Shown: positions 13,929 to 20,591 of the stretch, in pieces
How positions within the stretch are numbered: position 1 is the stretch's first letter
Layout of the letters: each line of letters begins with the position of its first letter
From: JBFMAE01 sp040756085
Lineage (GTDB): Bacteria; Desulfobacterota; BSN033; UBA1163
Length of the DNA stretch: 20,591 nucleotides
Assembly: GCA_040756085.1 (NCBI GenBank)
Contig: JBFMAE010000380.1
Location: 1 to 20,591, forward strand
Reading direction: 5' to 3'
Notes under the pieces: generated by a model
Databases searched by the model: none
The model's input: only the letters and a program-made list of their open reading frames with translations
Told to the model about the DNA's origin: nothing
Program-made: the position numbers and the translations under genes

Positions 13929-14924
13929 TCATGCCCATAGCCAGCAAAGGACCCGGCGGCCATCTTCTGGCTGAACCAATGGAGGTTCTTCTTTACGGCA
14001 GATGTCCATCACACGCGAACACCGCGGATGATATCTGCATCCCCCGGGCATCTCCAGGGGGTTAGGGACGATGCCTGGAATCTCCTGGAGTTGCCTTCGG
14101 CCGGTCTCCAGTTTCCGGCCGATCCATGGAATGGATTCCAGGAGACCTTGAGTATAGGGATGAAGAGGTTCGCGGAAAAGCTCTTCCACCGGAGCTACCT
14201 CCACTACCTTTCCGGTATACATCACCACGACCCGTTTGGCCATCCCTGCAATGAGGCCCAGGTTGTGAGTGATCAACACGATGGAAGTATCGAACTCCTC
14301 CTTGAGTCGCAGCATCAGGTCGACGATCTGGGCCTGAATAGTCACATCCAGGGCAGTGGTGGGTTCATCGGCCAGAAGCAGTCGCGGGTGGCAGGATAAG
14401 GCCATGGCGATCATCGCCCGCTGACGCATTCCACCGCTCAGCTTGTGTGGATATTCCTGAGCCCTGATATCAGGAGAAGGGATCTGGACGAGCTTCAGCA
14501 TCTCCACAGCCTTGCACCAGGCCTCCTGCCGTGTCACACCCTGATGAAGCTTGATGGCCTCTGATATCTGTTCTCCAATGGTCAGGACCGGGTTGAGAGA
14601 GGTCATGGGCTCCTGAAAGATCATGGAGATGGCATTGCCCCGGATCTGGCGTATCTCATCCTGACCGAGATCCAGGAGGTTCACGCCCTCAAATAGGATG
14701 TTTCCCTGAATCTCTGCCGGAGGAGAAGGAAGCAACCTGAGAATGGACAGGGCGGTTACGCTCTTTCCGCAGCCACTTTCTCCGACAACCCCGAGGGTCT
14801 CTCCCCGGTAAACCTCCAAGCCGATCCCATCCACAGCCTTCACCATTCCTTCATAAGTATGGAAGCGAGTCCGCAGGTTTGAGATCCGAAGGAGTTCCTG
14901 GTCCCTCTGGATGATGCTCTCCAT
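13929..14924 (-). CDS. dppD: Oligopeptide/dipeptide ABC transporter ATPase (OppD/DppD)
   Basis: Partner ATPase of OppF, 331 residues from the ATG at 14924 (MESIIQRDQELLRISNLR). The frame is open further upstream to 15053, but that part overlaps dppC and has no family similarity. Motifs: Walker A GESGCGKSV, Q-loop FQEPMTSLNPV, signature LSGGMRQRAMIAMAL, Walker B LLLADEPTTALDV, H-loop ITHNLG, and the Cys-containing C-terminal segment PGGCRYHPRCSRVMDIC. No clear Shine-Dalgarno is seen 5' of 14924, but the start lies only 25 bp after the dppC stop, so translational coupling is plausible. Confidence 0.94.
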   Translation of the reverse strand: MESIIQRDQELLRISNLRTRFHTYEGMVKAVDGIGLEVYRGETLGVVGESGCGKSVTALSILRLLPSPPAEIQGNILFEGVNLLDLGQDEIRQIRGNAISMIFQEPMTSLNPVLTIGEQISEAIKLHQGVTRQEAWCKAVEMLKLVQIPSPDIRAQEYPHKLSGGMRQRAMIAMALSCHPRLLLADEPTTALDVTIQAQIVDLMLRLKEEFDTSIVLITHNLGLIAGMAKRVVVMYTGKVVEVAPVEELFREPLHPYTQGLLESIPWIGRKLETGRRQLQEIPGIVPNPLEMPGGCRYHPRCSRVMDICRKEEPPLVQPEDGRRVLCWLWA

Positions 14925-14949
14925 AAAAAGCGCCGGACGGTGGGGAGGA

Positions 14950-15801
14950 TTATAACTTAAACCTCGGGTCGAGGATATCGCGAAGGCCATCACCTGAAAG
15001 GTTGAAACCGAGCACAGCCAGGAAAATGGCGATGCCCGGGAAGGTTGCCACATGAGGAGCGTTGAAGAGGTAGGCTCGGCCGGAGCCTAACATCGCCCCC
15101 CACTCTGGAGTGGGTGGCTGAACACCCACGCCTAAAAAGCCAAGACCCGCAGCAAAAAGGATTGCAGTGCCCATGCCCAGACTTGTCTGAATGGTAATAG
15201 GAGCCATAACATTCGGGAGGATATGCCTGAGCAGTATGAACATATCTCGAGTGCCCACGGCCTTTGCCGCCTCGACATAGGTCTGTTCTCTTACCGAGAG
15301 GGTACAGCCCCGCACCAGGCGGATGTAAATGGGGACCATGCTGATGCCGACTGAGATGATCGTATTTTTGAGTCCCACTCCCAAGACGGCCACCAGGGCT
15401 AAGGCCAGGAGAAAACCCGGGAATGCTAACATCGTGTCGGTCACGCGCTGGATGCCGAAATCGACTTTGCCTCCATAGTAACCGGAAACGAGTCCGAAGG
15501 GTACGCCGACAAGCAATCCCACGGCGACAACCCCGATAGCGATCAGTAGTGAGACCCGGGAGCCATAAATAACCCGACCCAATATAGATCGCCCCAGTTC
15601 GTCCGTGCCCAGCGGATTCTCCGGCGAGGGCCGTTCCAGTGATTTAATCAGATTCGGAGCCGATGGATTCCCAGGAAAGAGAACCGGAGCCAAGAGTGCG
15701 GTGAGGAGGTAAACCAAGATCAGGACACCACCGAAGAGGGCTGCCTTGTTTCTTTTAAATTTTCTCCAGACGAGTGAGTGTTGAGTTTGTGAAAGCTTCA
15801 T
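14950..15801 (-). CDS. dppC: Dipeptide/oligopeptide ABC transporter permease (DppC/OppC)
   Basis: Inner-membrane permease subunit, 283 residues. It has the DppC-type N-terminus with a cytoplasmic KFKRNKAALFGG stretch before the first membrane segment (VLILVYLLTALLAPVLF), the sequence PLGTDELGRSILGRVIYGSR, five further hydrophobic segments and the EAA loop YVEAAKAVGTRDMFILLRHILP that docks to the ATPase. The length is usual. The ATG at 15801 lacks a good ribosome site. It is separated from dppB by 461 bp that carry MITE copy 2, a REP palindrome and a smaller nested palindrome, whereas dppB and dppC normally nearly touch. Confidence 0.94.
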   Translation of the reverse strand: MKLSQTQHSLVWRKFKRNKAALFGGVLILVYLLTALLAPVLFPGNPSAPNLIKSLERPSPENPLGTDELGRSILGRVIYGSRVSLLIAIGVVAVGLLVGVPFGLVSGYYGGKVDFGIQRVTDTMLAFPGFLLALALVAVLGVGLKNTIISVGISMVPIYIRLVRGCTLSVREQTYVEAAKAVGTRDMFILLRHILPNVMAPITIQTSLGMGTAILFAAGLGFLGVGVQPPTPEWGAMLGSGRAYLFNAPHVATFPGIAIFLAVLGFNLSGDGLRDILDPRFKL

Positions 15802-15872
15802 AAATTCTTAAGTATTCTAAAATCCGAAATTCGAAATTTCTAAAACACCCCTCACCCTACCCTCTCCCCATG

Positions 15873-16127
15873 GAGACTGTGTCGCAATAGAAAGTGGGCA
15901 GAAAATAAAAGCCTATCCTTTGGGGGTATAGAAATCGGCCAAGGGATAGAGAGGCGGCTAAGGAAGTTTTAGAGCGGGACCTTTTACCGAATGAATTCAT
16001 ACTTTTGTTTACCATACAAACATCATTCTCAACCACCTGGACTGTTACTCATAACTTTCAAAGAACCGCAATTCTAAAGCTTCCGAAGCTGGCTCTCTGT
16101 CCCTCCCCGCCATTGCGACACAGTCTC
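15873..16127. mobile_element. MITE copy 2 (255 bp) inserted in the loop of a REP-like palindrome, within the dpp operon
   Basis: The terminal inverted repeats are perfect over 16 bp: GAGACTGTGTCGCAAT and its complement. Directly flanking ATG on both sides (15870-15872 and 16128-16130) is an exact 3-bp target duplication. Outside these, ccctcaccctaccctctcccc (15849-15869, one arm) and ggggagagg..ggtgaggggg (16131-16154) are the arms of a REP-like palindrome whose loop was the insertion site. It has the same orientation and about 96% identity to copy 1. It separates dppB from dppC without destroying either gene. Confidence 0.88.
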
Positions 16128-16196
16128 ATGGGGGAGAGGAGAAAGGTGAGGGGGTTAATTTTGTGTTTCGGTCATTCGAGTTTGTTTCGAATTTCG

Positions 16197-16235
16197 CCTG
16201 CCTGCCCTGCCTACCGCAGGCAGGCGCAGGCAGGG
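16197..16235. mobile_element. 39-bp palindromic mini-element (CCTGCC/GGCAGG) with 6-bp flanking duplication
   Basis: The segment is built of CCTGCCT and AGGCAGG blocks around the core CCTGCCTACCGCAGGCAGG also found at 9287-9305. ATTTCG stands on both sides (16191-16196 and 16236-16241), as if a target was duplicated. The surrounding host sequence (tttcgaatttcg...tttcgtgcttcgaga) is itself a repeat, partly matched at 13907-13925. Confidence 0.55.
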
Positions 16236-16262
16236 ATTTCGTGCTTCGAGATTAAAGTTTTG

Positions 16263-17183
16263 CTAATCATACTTTATCCTCGGATCGATATACGCATAGA
16301 TCAGATCAACCACCAGGTTCACCAGGATGTAAAGAAGCCCGAAGATGAGGATTGCTCCTTGAATGACCGGGTAGTCACGAGCCAGGATTGAGTCCACGAT
16401 AAGCCGACCTAAGCCCGGCCAAGCGAAGACCGTTTCGGTTAAGACTGCACCTCCGAGAAGTAGCCCGAACTGAAGGCCCACCACGGTGATGATTGGAATG
16501 AGGGCGTTTTTCAACGCGTGTTTAACGATAACCACCTGTTCCTTGAGCCCCTTGGAGCGGGCGGTGGTGGTGTAATCCTGAGAAAGGGCTTCAATCATGC
16601 TGGCACGGGTCATACGAGTAATAAAAGCGACAACGAAAGCAGCCAAAGTAAACGAAGGAAGGATGATATGCTTCCAGCTACCAGTGCCCCCGGCCGGGAG
16701 CAAATGAAGTGTCGCCGAGAATATAACGACCAGCATCAGCCCAAGCCAGAAGACGGGCATGGAGATGCCGAAAAGGGCCATCGAAGTAAATAAGTAGTCG
16801 ATCCAAGTATAAGGTCGCACGGCCGAAATGATTCCAGCCGGAATACCAAAGAGGCAGGCAAGGGTAATGGCTACCACAGCAAGTAGTATGGTATTCGGAA
16901 GTCGTGCCCAGACTTCGTCAATAACAGGATTCTGTGTCCGTGCGGACCGGCCCAGGTCAAACTTTGCTAAACGGCTAAGAAAGATTCCGTACTGAACGAA
17001 GATTGGTCTGTCAAGGCCGAGCTGTTGACGGATGGTCTTTATATCCTCCGGGCTGGCCATTTGCCCGGCCAGCACCTGGGCTGGATCACCCGGTAGCATC
17101 CGGAGCATGAAGAAAAGAAGAAGCGATATTCCAAGAAGAACTGGAAGGGTCGAAAGAAGGCGTTTTACGACATACTGCAACAT
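16263..17183 (-). CDS. dppB: Dipeptide/oligopeptide ABC transporter permease (DppB/OppB)
   Basis: Inner-membrane permease subunit, 306 residues, with the hallmark N-terminus: a membrane segment (LPVLLGISLLLFFMLRMLPG) followed by GDPAQVLAG, LGLDRPIFVQYG, then five more hydrophobic segments. The EAA loop is DYTTTARSKGLKEQVVIVKHALKNAL (split here as DYTTTARSKGLKEQ and VVIVKHALKN) and the C-terminus YAYIDPRIKYD is typical of DppB. The ATG at 17183 is not preceded by a clear ribosome site. It follows the binding-protein gene after a 201-bp G-rich (minus strand) spacer and precedes dppC after 461 bp of mobile repeats. Confidence 0.94.
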   Translation of the reverse strand: MLQYVVKRLLSTLPVLLGISLLLFFMLRMLPGDPAQVLAGQMASPEDIKTIRQQLGLDRPIFVQYGIFLSRLAKFDLGRSARTQNPVIDEVWARLPNTILLAVVAITLACLFGIPAGIISAVRPYTWIDYLFTSMALFGISMPVFWLGLMLVVIFSATLHLLPAGGTGSWKHIILPSFTLAAFVVAFITRMTRASMIEALSQDYTTTARSKGLKEQVVIVKHALKNALIPIITVVGLQFGLLLGGAVLTETVFAWPGLGRLIVDSILARDYPVIQGAILIFGLLYILVNLVVDLIYAYIDPRIKYD

Positions 17184-17232
17184 GGGTTATGCAATTAAGC
17201 AGAAAAGTTGAACGGTTAAGGTAACGAGGCCA

Positions 17233-17327
17233 CCCCCCTCTTAAACCCCTTTGCCCCCTTAACCCCTCCCTACCTCCCAATCTAACACCCCCATCTATCT
17301 TCCCCCTCTTACCTTAAGGGGGGGAAG
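17233..17327 (-). promoter_or_regulatory. G-quadruplex-capable tract and hairpin in the spacer between binding protein and dppB
   Basis: On the transcribed-RNA sense (minus) strand, 17266-17233 reads GGGG-TTAA-GGGGG-CAAA-GGGG-TTTAAGA-GGGGGG, a canonical four-run quadruplex motif with loops of 4, 4 and 7. Nearer the binding-protein stop, CTTCCCCC (17299-17306) and GGGGGAAG (17320-17327) form an 8-bp hairpin. Such structures may protect or separate the upstream message. Confidence 0.5.
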
Positions 17328-17384
17328 GGGGAGTTATAAGGGGAGGTAAGGTGGGGTTATGAATCGGATGAAAGACTTTATCCC

Positions 17385-18941
17385 CTACTTCATCTTTATA
17401 TAAGTCGGATAAAATTTTTCGGTGCCGGTCACGATCATACCTTTGATCTTTTTTGAGTATGCGATGACGAATCTCTCCACATGGAGCCAAATCCACGGGC
17501 AGTCGTCCCAGACCATCTCGGAGGCCTTCTTTAAAATCTCCAGCCGCTTCTTCGGATCCTGTTCCAGCCGGCTCGCTTCAATCACCTTGTCATATTCAGG
17601 GTTGTTGTAAAAAGCCGCGCCTAAACCCTTGGGCGGATTTGTGCTGGAGTGAAACTGGCCATAGAGGCCCATATCAGCATCGAGGATCAATGGACCCCAG
17701 CCTAACAGGAAGACTTCAAGCTCACTCGCTTCAATAGGCTTTTGTAAGCCGGCAACATAAGTCGGCCAGTCATAAGTTCTGAGCTCAGCTTTCACTCCAA
17801 TGGCCTGGAGGTAAGCCTGGATTGCTTCGGATATCTGCTGGTCGAAAAGGTAACGGCCCATGGGTGTGCGCATCTTTACGGTCTGATTGAAGTCGAAATT
17901 GGCCTTCCTCAGGAGTTCCTTCGCCTTTTCGGGATCGTATTCGTACTGGTGTACCATCTTGTGGTAGCCGAAAAGGATCGAGGATACCGGACCTTCCATG
18001 GGAACAGCCGTATCAAAGAGGATCTTCTTGCATATGGCCTTCTTGTCCACGGCATAGTTGAAGGCCTGGCGAACTAACTTGTCTTTTGTCACGCCTTTCT
18101 GATAATTCAATCCCATGAAGATCGTCCTCGTGTCCAGAGGCATTTCAACCGTGATATTGGGGTCGGCCTTTAGTGCTGCCACGTTGGAGGGCAATGGTTT
18201 ATAACAGACATCAATCTGGCCAGTCCTGAGCATGGCCTCACGGGTGGCTGTCTCAGGAATGATCTTAAAAGTCAGCTTGGCCACGGTCGGTTTGGGGCCA
18301 TAGTAATTCTCGTTACGGACCATAACAATGCGATCGCCTTTCACCCATTCCTTTAAGATATAGGGACCGGCACCGACCGGGTTCGAACGAACGTCCTCTC
18401 CGTATTTCTCAATAGCCGCTGGTGAGATAGGGCTGGTGGTGCAAAGAGAAAGGGTCCCGTCGAACGGCGCGAAGGGGTACTTGAGCTCGATCTGGATAGT
18501 GTGGTCGTCTACGATCTTAACCTCCTTCATCATGGCGATCGAAAATCGTAAGGGCACCCTCATCTTCGGATCAATCGCCCGATCGAGGGTGATCTTGGCG
18601 GCCTTGGCATCAAAGGGAGTGCCGTCACTGAACTTAACACCTTTTCTTAGACGAATGGTATAGGTCAAACCATCCTTGCTGACCTCGTAACCGGTAGCCA
18701 GCCGTGGCTCCAGTTTTCCCTCCGGATTTTGATAAAACAGAGTATCGTAGATCAGGTCGCACATATTTATAATCAAAGTCGTGGTCTGCTCCTGGGGGTT
18801 CAAGGTATCGGCATCAATGCCGATGCCGATCCTGAGTTCACTGATGTCAGCCCGTGCCGACGGAACGAGGAAAAACCCCACCCCCAACACTAACATGGAT
18901 AAAAAAATGAGTCTTTTCATGAAAATATTGACCTTTTTCAT
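17385..18941 (-). CDS. dppA: Peptide ABC transporter substrate-binding protein (SBP_bac_5 family, DppA/OppA-like)
   Basis: Extracytoplasmic solute receptor of 518 residues. A Sec signal peptide is evident: basic MKKVNIFMKRL, hydrophobic FLSMLVLGVGFFLV, and a likely cut after PSARA (about residue 31). There is no lipobox Cys, so a soluble periplasmic protein in a Gram-negative cell is likely. Family signatures follow: DADTLNPQEQ, YDTLFY, PRLATGYEVSKDGLTYTIRL, GVKFSDGTPFDAKA, and NPVGAGPYILKEW. The ATG at 18941 has an excellent AAAGGAGGAG site. It is followed by dppB, dppC, dppD and oppF, and preceded by an amidohydrolase, so small peptides are the probable ligand; nickel or opines are alternatives in this family. 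Confidence 0.93.
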   Translation of the reverse strand: MKKVNIFMKRLIFLSMLVLGVGFFLVPSARADISELRIGIGIDADTLNPQEQTTTLIINMCDLIYDTLFYQNPEGKLEPRLATGYEVSKDGLTYTIRLRKGVKFSDGTPFDAKAAKITLDRAIDPKMRVPLRFSIAMMKEVKIVDDHTIQIELKYPFAPFDGTLSLCTTSPISPAAIEKYGEDVRSNPVGAGPYILKEWVKGDRIVMVRNENYYGPKPTVAKLTFKIIPETATREAMLRTGQIDVCYKPLPSNVAALKADPNITVEMPLDTRTIFMGLNYQKGVTKDKLVRQAFNYAVDKKAICKKILFDTAVPMEGPVSSILFGYHKMVHQYEYDPEKAKELLRKANFDFNQTVKMRTPMGRYLFDQQISEAIQAYLQAIGVKAELRTYDWPTYVAGLQKPIEASELEVFLLGWGPLILDADMGLYGQFHSSTNPPKGLGAAFYNNPEYDKVIEASRLEQDPKKRLEILKKASEMVWDDCPWIWLHVERFVIAYSKKIKGMIVTGTEKFYPTYIKMK

Positions 18942-19077
18942 CTCTCTCCTCCTTTCTTTGAGGGCCGTTTAGCCAACCCTCTCCTTTAAAGAATTTTCTC
19001 CACTGTATGACCAGTGTCAGATAAAATTTACATTGAAGGGTCGCACCCTGAAGATTGCAGTTTCCAAATTCCCTTTA

Positions 19078-19164
19078 CCCCGTTAGAAAGCCCCGCTTCT
19101 TGCCCCATTAGAAATTTTCCATTATTACTAAGGAGTTCCCTTTAGTAACCTATTTCTAACGGGG
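19078..19164. repeat. Inverted repeat CCCCGTTAGAAA...TTTCTAACGGGG upstream of the binding-protein gene
   Basis: The outer arms match perfectly over 12 bp. Inside, TTACTAAGG and CCTTTAGTAA (19126-19148 region) form another stem, and a partial extra copy (cattagaaattttcc) follows the left arm. The rest of the 330-bp gap (18942-19271) holds only the ribosome site of the binding protein and no gene. It may be a MITE-like element. Confidence 0.65.
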
Positions 19165-19271
19165 CTTGTAGCGGGGATGAAGGTAATTTCCTTATGGGGG
19201 CGAACACGGGGTTTACCATTTTAACCTTGGAACCCTTGCCCCCTTTTTATTATAGACCACTCTATGACAAT

Positions 19272-20465
19272 TTACAATTGGCATTTATAAAAACAGCCGT
19301 CTTTCATAATTGCCAGAATCTCCTCTTTTTTCTGAAGGAGTCTTACATCCTTAAGGGGATTACCGTTGACCACAATCAGGTCAGCCAACTTTCCTTTCTC
19401 TAAAGTTCCGATCCTTTTCTCCATCCCCAAAACCTCTGAAGCGGTTTTCGTTGCTGACACAATGGCCTCCATAGGATTAAATCCCACCTTCATTAACATC
19501 TCCAGTTCTATTAAATTATCACCATGTCGATTGAAAGGGGTTCCTGAGTCGGTCCCCATGGCAATAGGAATCTTTGATTTATAAGCTCTTCGAACACTTT
19601 GGAAATGGCTTTTCATGACCGATTTCGATTTCTCCACAGCAAAACGTGGAACACCACCCTTTATTCCCCCTCTAATAATTTGATGGGGAGCTCTGAGAGT
19701 GGGCACGAGATAGGCGTTCTTCTCTATCATCAATTCAATCGCTTCATCATCCAAGAAAAATCCATGTTCGATAGAATTGACCCCTGCCCAAAGAGAATTC
19801 TTAATCCCTTCAGTGCCCTGAGCATGAGTGGCCGTCCGTCTCCCTGCTTTTCGGGCCTCCTCCACACCTGCCATCAATTCTTCTAAGGTGAATTGGGTTG
19901 CACCGGGGTCCATGCCCTTTGTCATGACCCCGCCGGTGGCTATCAATTTGATGAAATTCACCCCCATTTTCAGTTGTTCCCTTACCGCCTCTCGAACGCC
20001 ATCTATTCCACTCGCCTCCCGGCCAAATTGCCACCCATGCCCTCCAGTCATACAGACTATTTTACCACTGCAAATCATTCGGGGCCCTTGAATGAATCCA
20101 GATTCAATGCTGTCTCGAATAGCAAGATCGATATAATCCCTTCCCCCCATATCTCGAACCGTTGTCACACCTGCTTCCAAGGTCAATCGGGCATGATGAA
20201 CAGTTTTTATCGTCGTTACAGGGATGGATTCTTTGATCAGGGTTGGAATGGGATCGGGACTTCCGTCCAGACAGAGATGGACATGGGCATCGATTAAACC
20301 GGGAAGAATGGTCTTCCCTGTGATGTCAAAAATGGTGTCCCTCTTCGAAGGGCGAAATCTTTTAACTGATCTAACAGAAATAAGAGTTTTCCCCTCGATC
20401 GCAACCATTCCATTCTCGATCACCTCTCCATTTCCAATAATAACCCTTCCATTCTTAAATAGAAT
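19272..20465 (-). CDS. Amidohydrolase family protein (probable Xaa-Pro/dipeptidase-like metallohydrolase)
   Basis: TIM-barrel metal-dependent hydrolase of the imidazolonepropionase/prolidase-like amidohydrolase group. Metal ligands: HVH in GLIDAHVHL, the Lys in FIKLIATGGV, His in ATHAQGTEG, His in SIEHGFF, and the catalytic Asp in AMGTDSGTPF. The closing beta-sandwich GTLEKGKLADLIVVNGNPL is complete. A GTG at 20423 is a formal start, but the conserved N-terminal strand ILFKNGRVIIGNGEV lies in frame upstream, ending at a TAA (20472-20474). The only credible initiator in between is ATT at 20465 with AAGGG just before it. The product is then about 397 residues. Placed first in the peptide-uptake operon, it probably hydrolyses imported dipeptides; that is inference. 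No signal peptide is visible. Confidence 0.88.
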   Translation of the reverse strand: MLFKNGRVIIGNGEVIENGMVAIEGKTLISVRSVKRFRPSKRDTIFDITGKTILPGLIDAHVHLCLDGSPDPIPTLIKESIPVTTIKTVHHARLTLEAGVTTVRDMGGRDYIDLAIRDSIESGFIQGPRMICSGKIVCMTGGHGWQFGREASGIDGVREAVREQLKMGVNFIKLIATGGVMTKGMDPGATQFTLEELMAGVEEARKAGRRTATHAQGTEGIKNSLWAGVNSIEHGFFLDDEAIELMIEKNAYLVPTLRAPHQIIRGGIKGGVPRFAVEKSKSVMKSHFQSVRRAYKSKIPIAMGTDSGTPFNRHGDNLIELEMLMKVGFNPMEAIVSATKTASEVLGMEKRIGTLEKGKLADLIVVNGNPLKDVRLLQKKEEILAIMKDGCFYKCQL

Positions 20466-20482
20466 AGGCCCTTAGTAAATTG

Positions 20483-20506
20483 ATATCGACAAAAGATTGT
20501 CGATAT
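20483..20506. terminator. Hairpin between two minus-strand genes, weak terminator candidate
   Basis: ATATCGAC (20483-20490) and GTCGATAT (20499-20506) form a perfect 8-bp stem with an 8-base loop, directly after the stop codon of the upstream gene. On the minus strand only CAATTT follows, so it is at best a weak terminator or an RNA-stabilising hairpin. Confidence 0.45.
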
Positions 20507-20508
20507 GC

Positions 20509-20591
20509 CTAAGCGGCAATACCAATGGTTTCAAAAATATTTTGCATCTCTCTTTGGATATTCTCATAATGGATGTCAATCTCGCATCGAT
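20509..20591 (-). CDS. 3' end of an unrecognised gene (partial)
   Basis: The minus strand is open from the window edge to a TAG at 20511-20509, giving 26 C-terminal residues that include DIHYENIQREMQNIF and end in TIGIAA. The codon usage looks like its neighbours, and a hairpin follows right after the stop. The fragment is too short to assign. It would be the gene upstream of the amidohydrolase and could belong to the same operon, given a gap of under 50 bp. Confidence 0.5.
   Translation of the reverse strand, partial: RCEIDIHYENIQREMQNIFETIGIAA

Noticed and set aside
14925..15053. N-terminal extension of DppD to 15053
   Set aside because: It overlaps dppC coding sequence in another frame and lacks similarity to the family; the ATG at 14924 gives the normal length.

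Overview
The window reads as part of a bacterial chromosome of about 50% GC (eyeballed), probably an anaerobic Deltaproteobacterium / Desulfobacterota. This is inferred from gene content: Liv-type ABC ATPases next to a fatty-acyl-CoA ligase, a complete beta-oxidation cluster, two thiolases, a LivF tail typical of that group, and very many short palindromic intergenic repeats. No rRNA, tRNA, CRISPR array or intact insertion sequence was found.

Layout. (1) 1-1676, plus strand: 3' end of livG, then livF. (2) 1703-9216, minus strand: a beta-oxidation operon transcribed fadN (hydroxyacyl-CoA dehydrogenase/enoyl-CoA hydratase), fadA (thiolase), fadE (acyl-CoA dehydrogenase), then a long-chain acyl-CoA ligase, ending at a strong terminator that faces livF. 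The fadN-fadA-fadE order is that of Bacillus. (3) 9402-12079, minus strand: an MBL-fold hydrolase with its own good promoter, a repeat-filled gap of about 640 bp, and a second thiolase. (4) 12119-12758: a MITE copy, a promoter, and a truncated nitroreductase on the plus strand. (5) 12720-20465, minus strand: a peptide-uptake operon, in transcription order amidohydrolase (likely dipeptidase), substrate-binding protein, dppB, dppC, dppD, oppF. (6) The 3' end of an unrecognised gene at the right edge.

How it works together. The ligase activates fatty acids and FadE, FadN and FadA carry out the oxidation spiral, with the second thiolase as an additional C-C cleaving or condensing enzyme. The opp/dpp genes import short peptides, which the amidohydrolase may cleave.

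Most notable: (a) fadE is open over its full family length except for one in-frame TGA at about residue 270, where a Cys would fit; a hairpin with a G-containing loop lies at the right distance for a bacterial SECIS element, so this may be an undescribed selenoprotein acyl-CoA dehydrogenase, though a nonsense mutation is the simple alternative. (b) Two nearly identical ~255-bp MITEs each sit in the loop of the same REP-like palindrome with 3-bp duplications, which indicates site-specific targeting. (c) A 215-bp nested inverted repeat at 10496-10710 could be a structured RNA or another MITE. (d) Nearly every operon junction carries a different palindromic repeat family, including a G-quadruplex-capable spacer between the binding protein and permease genes.
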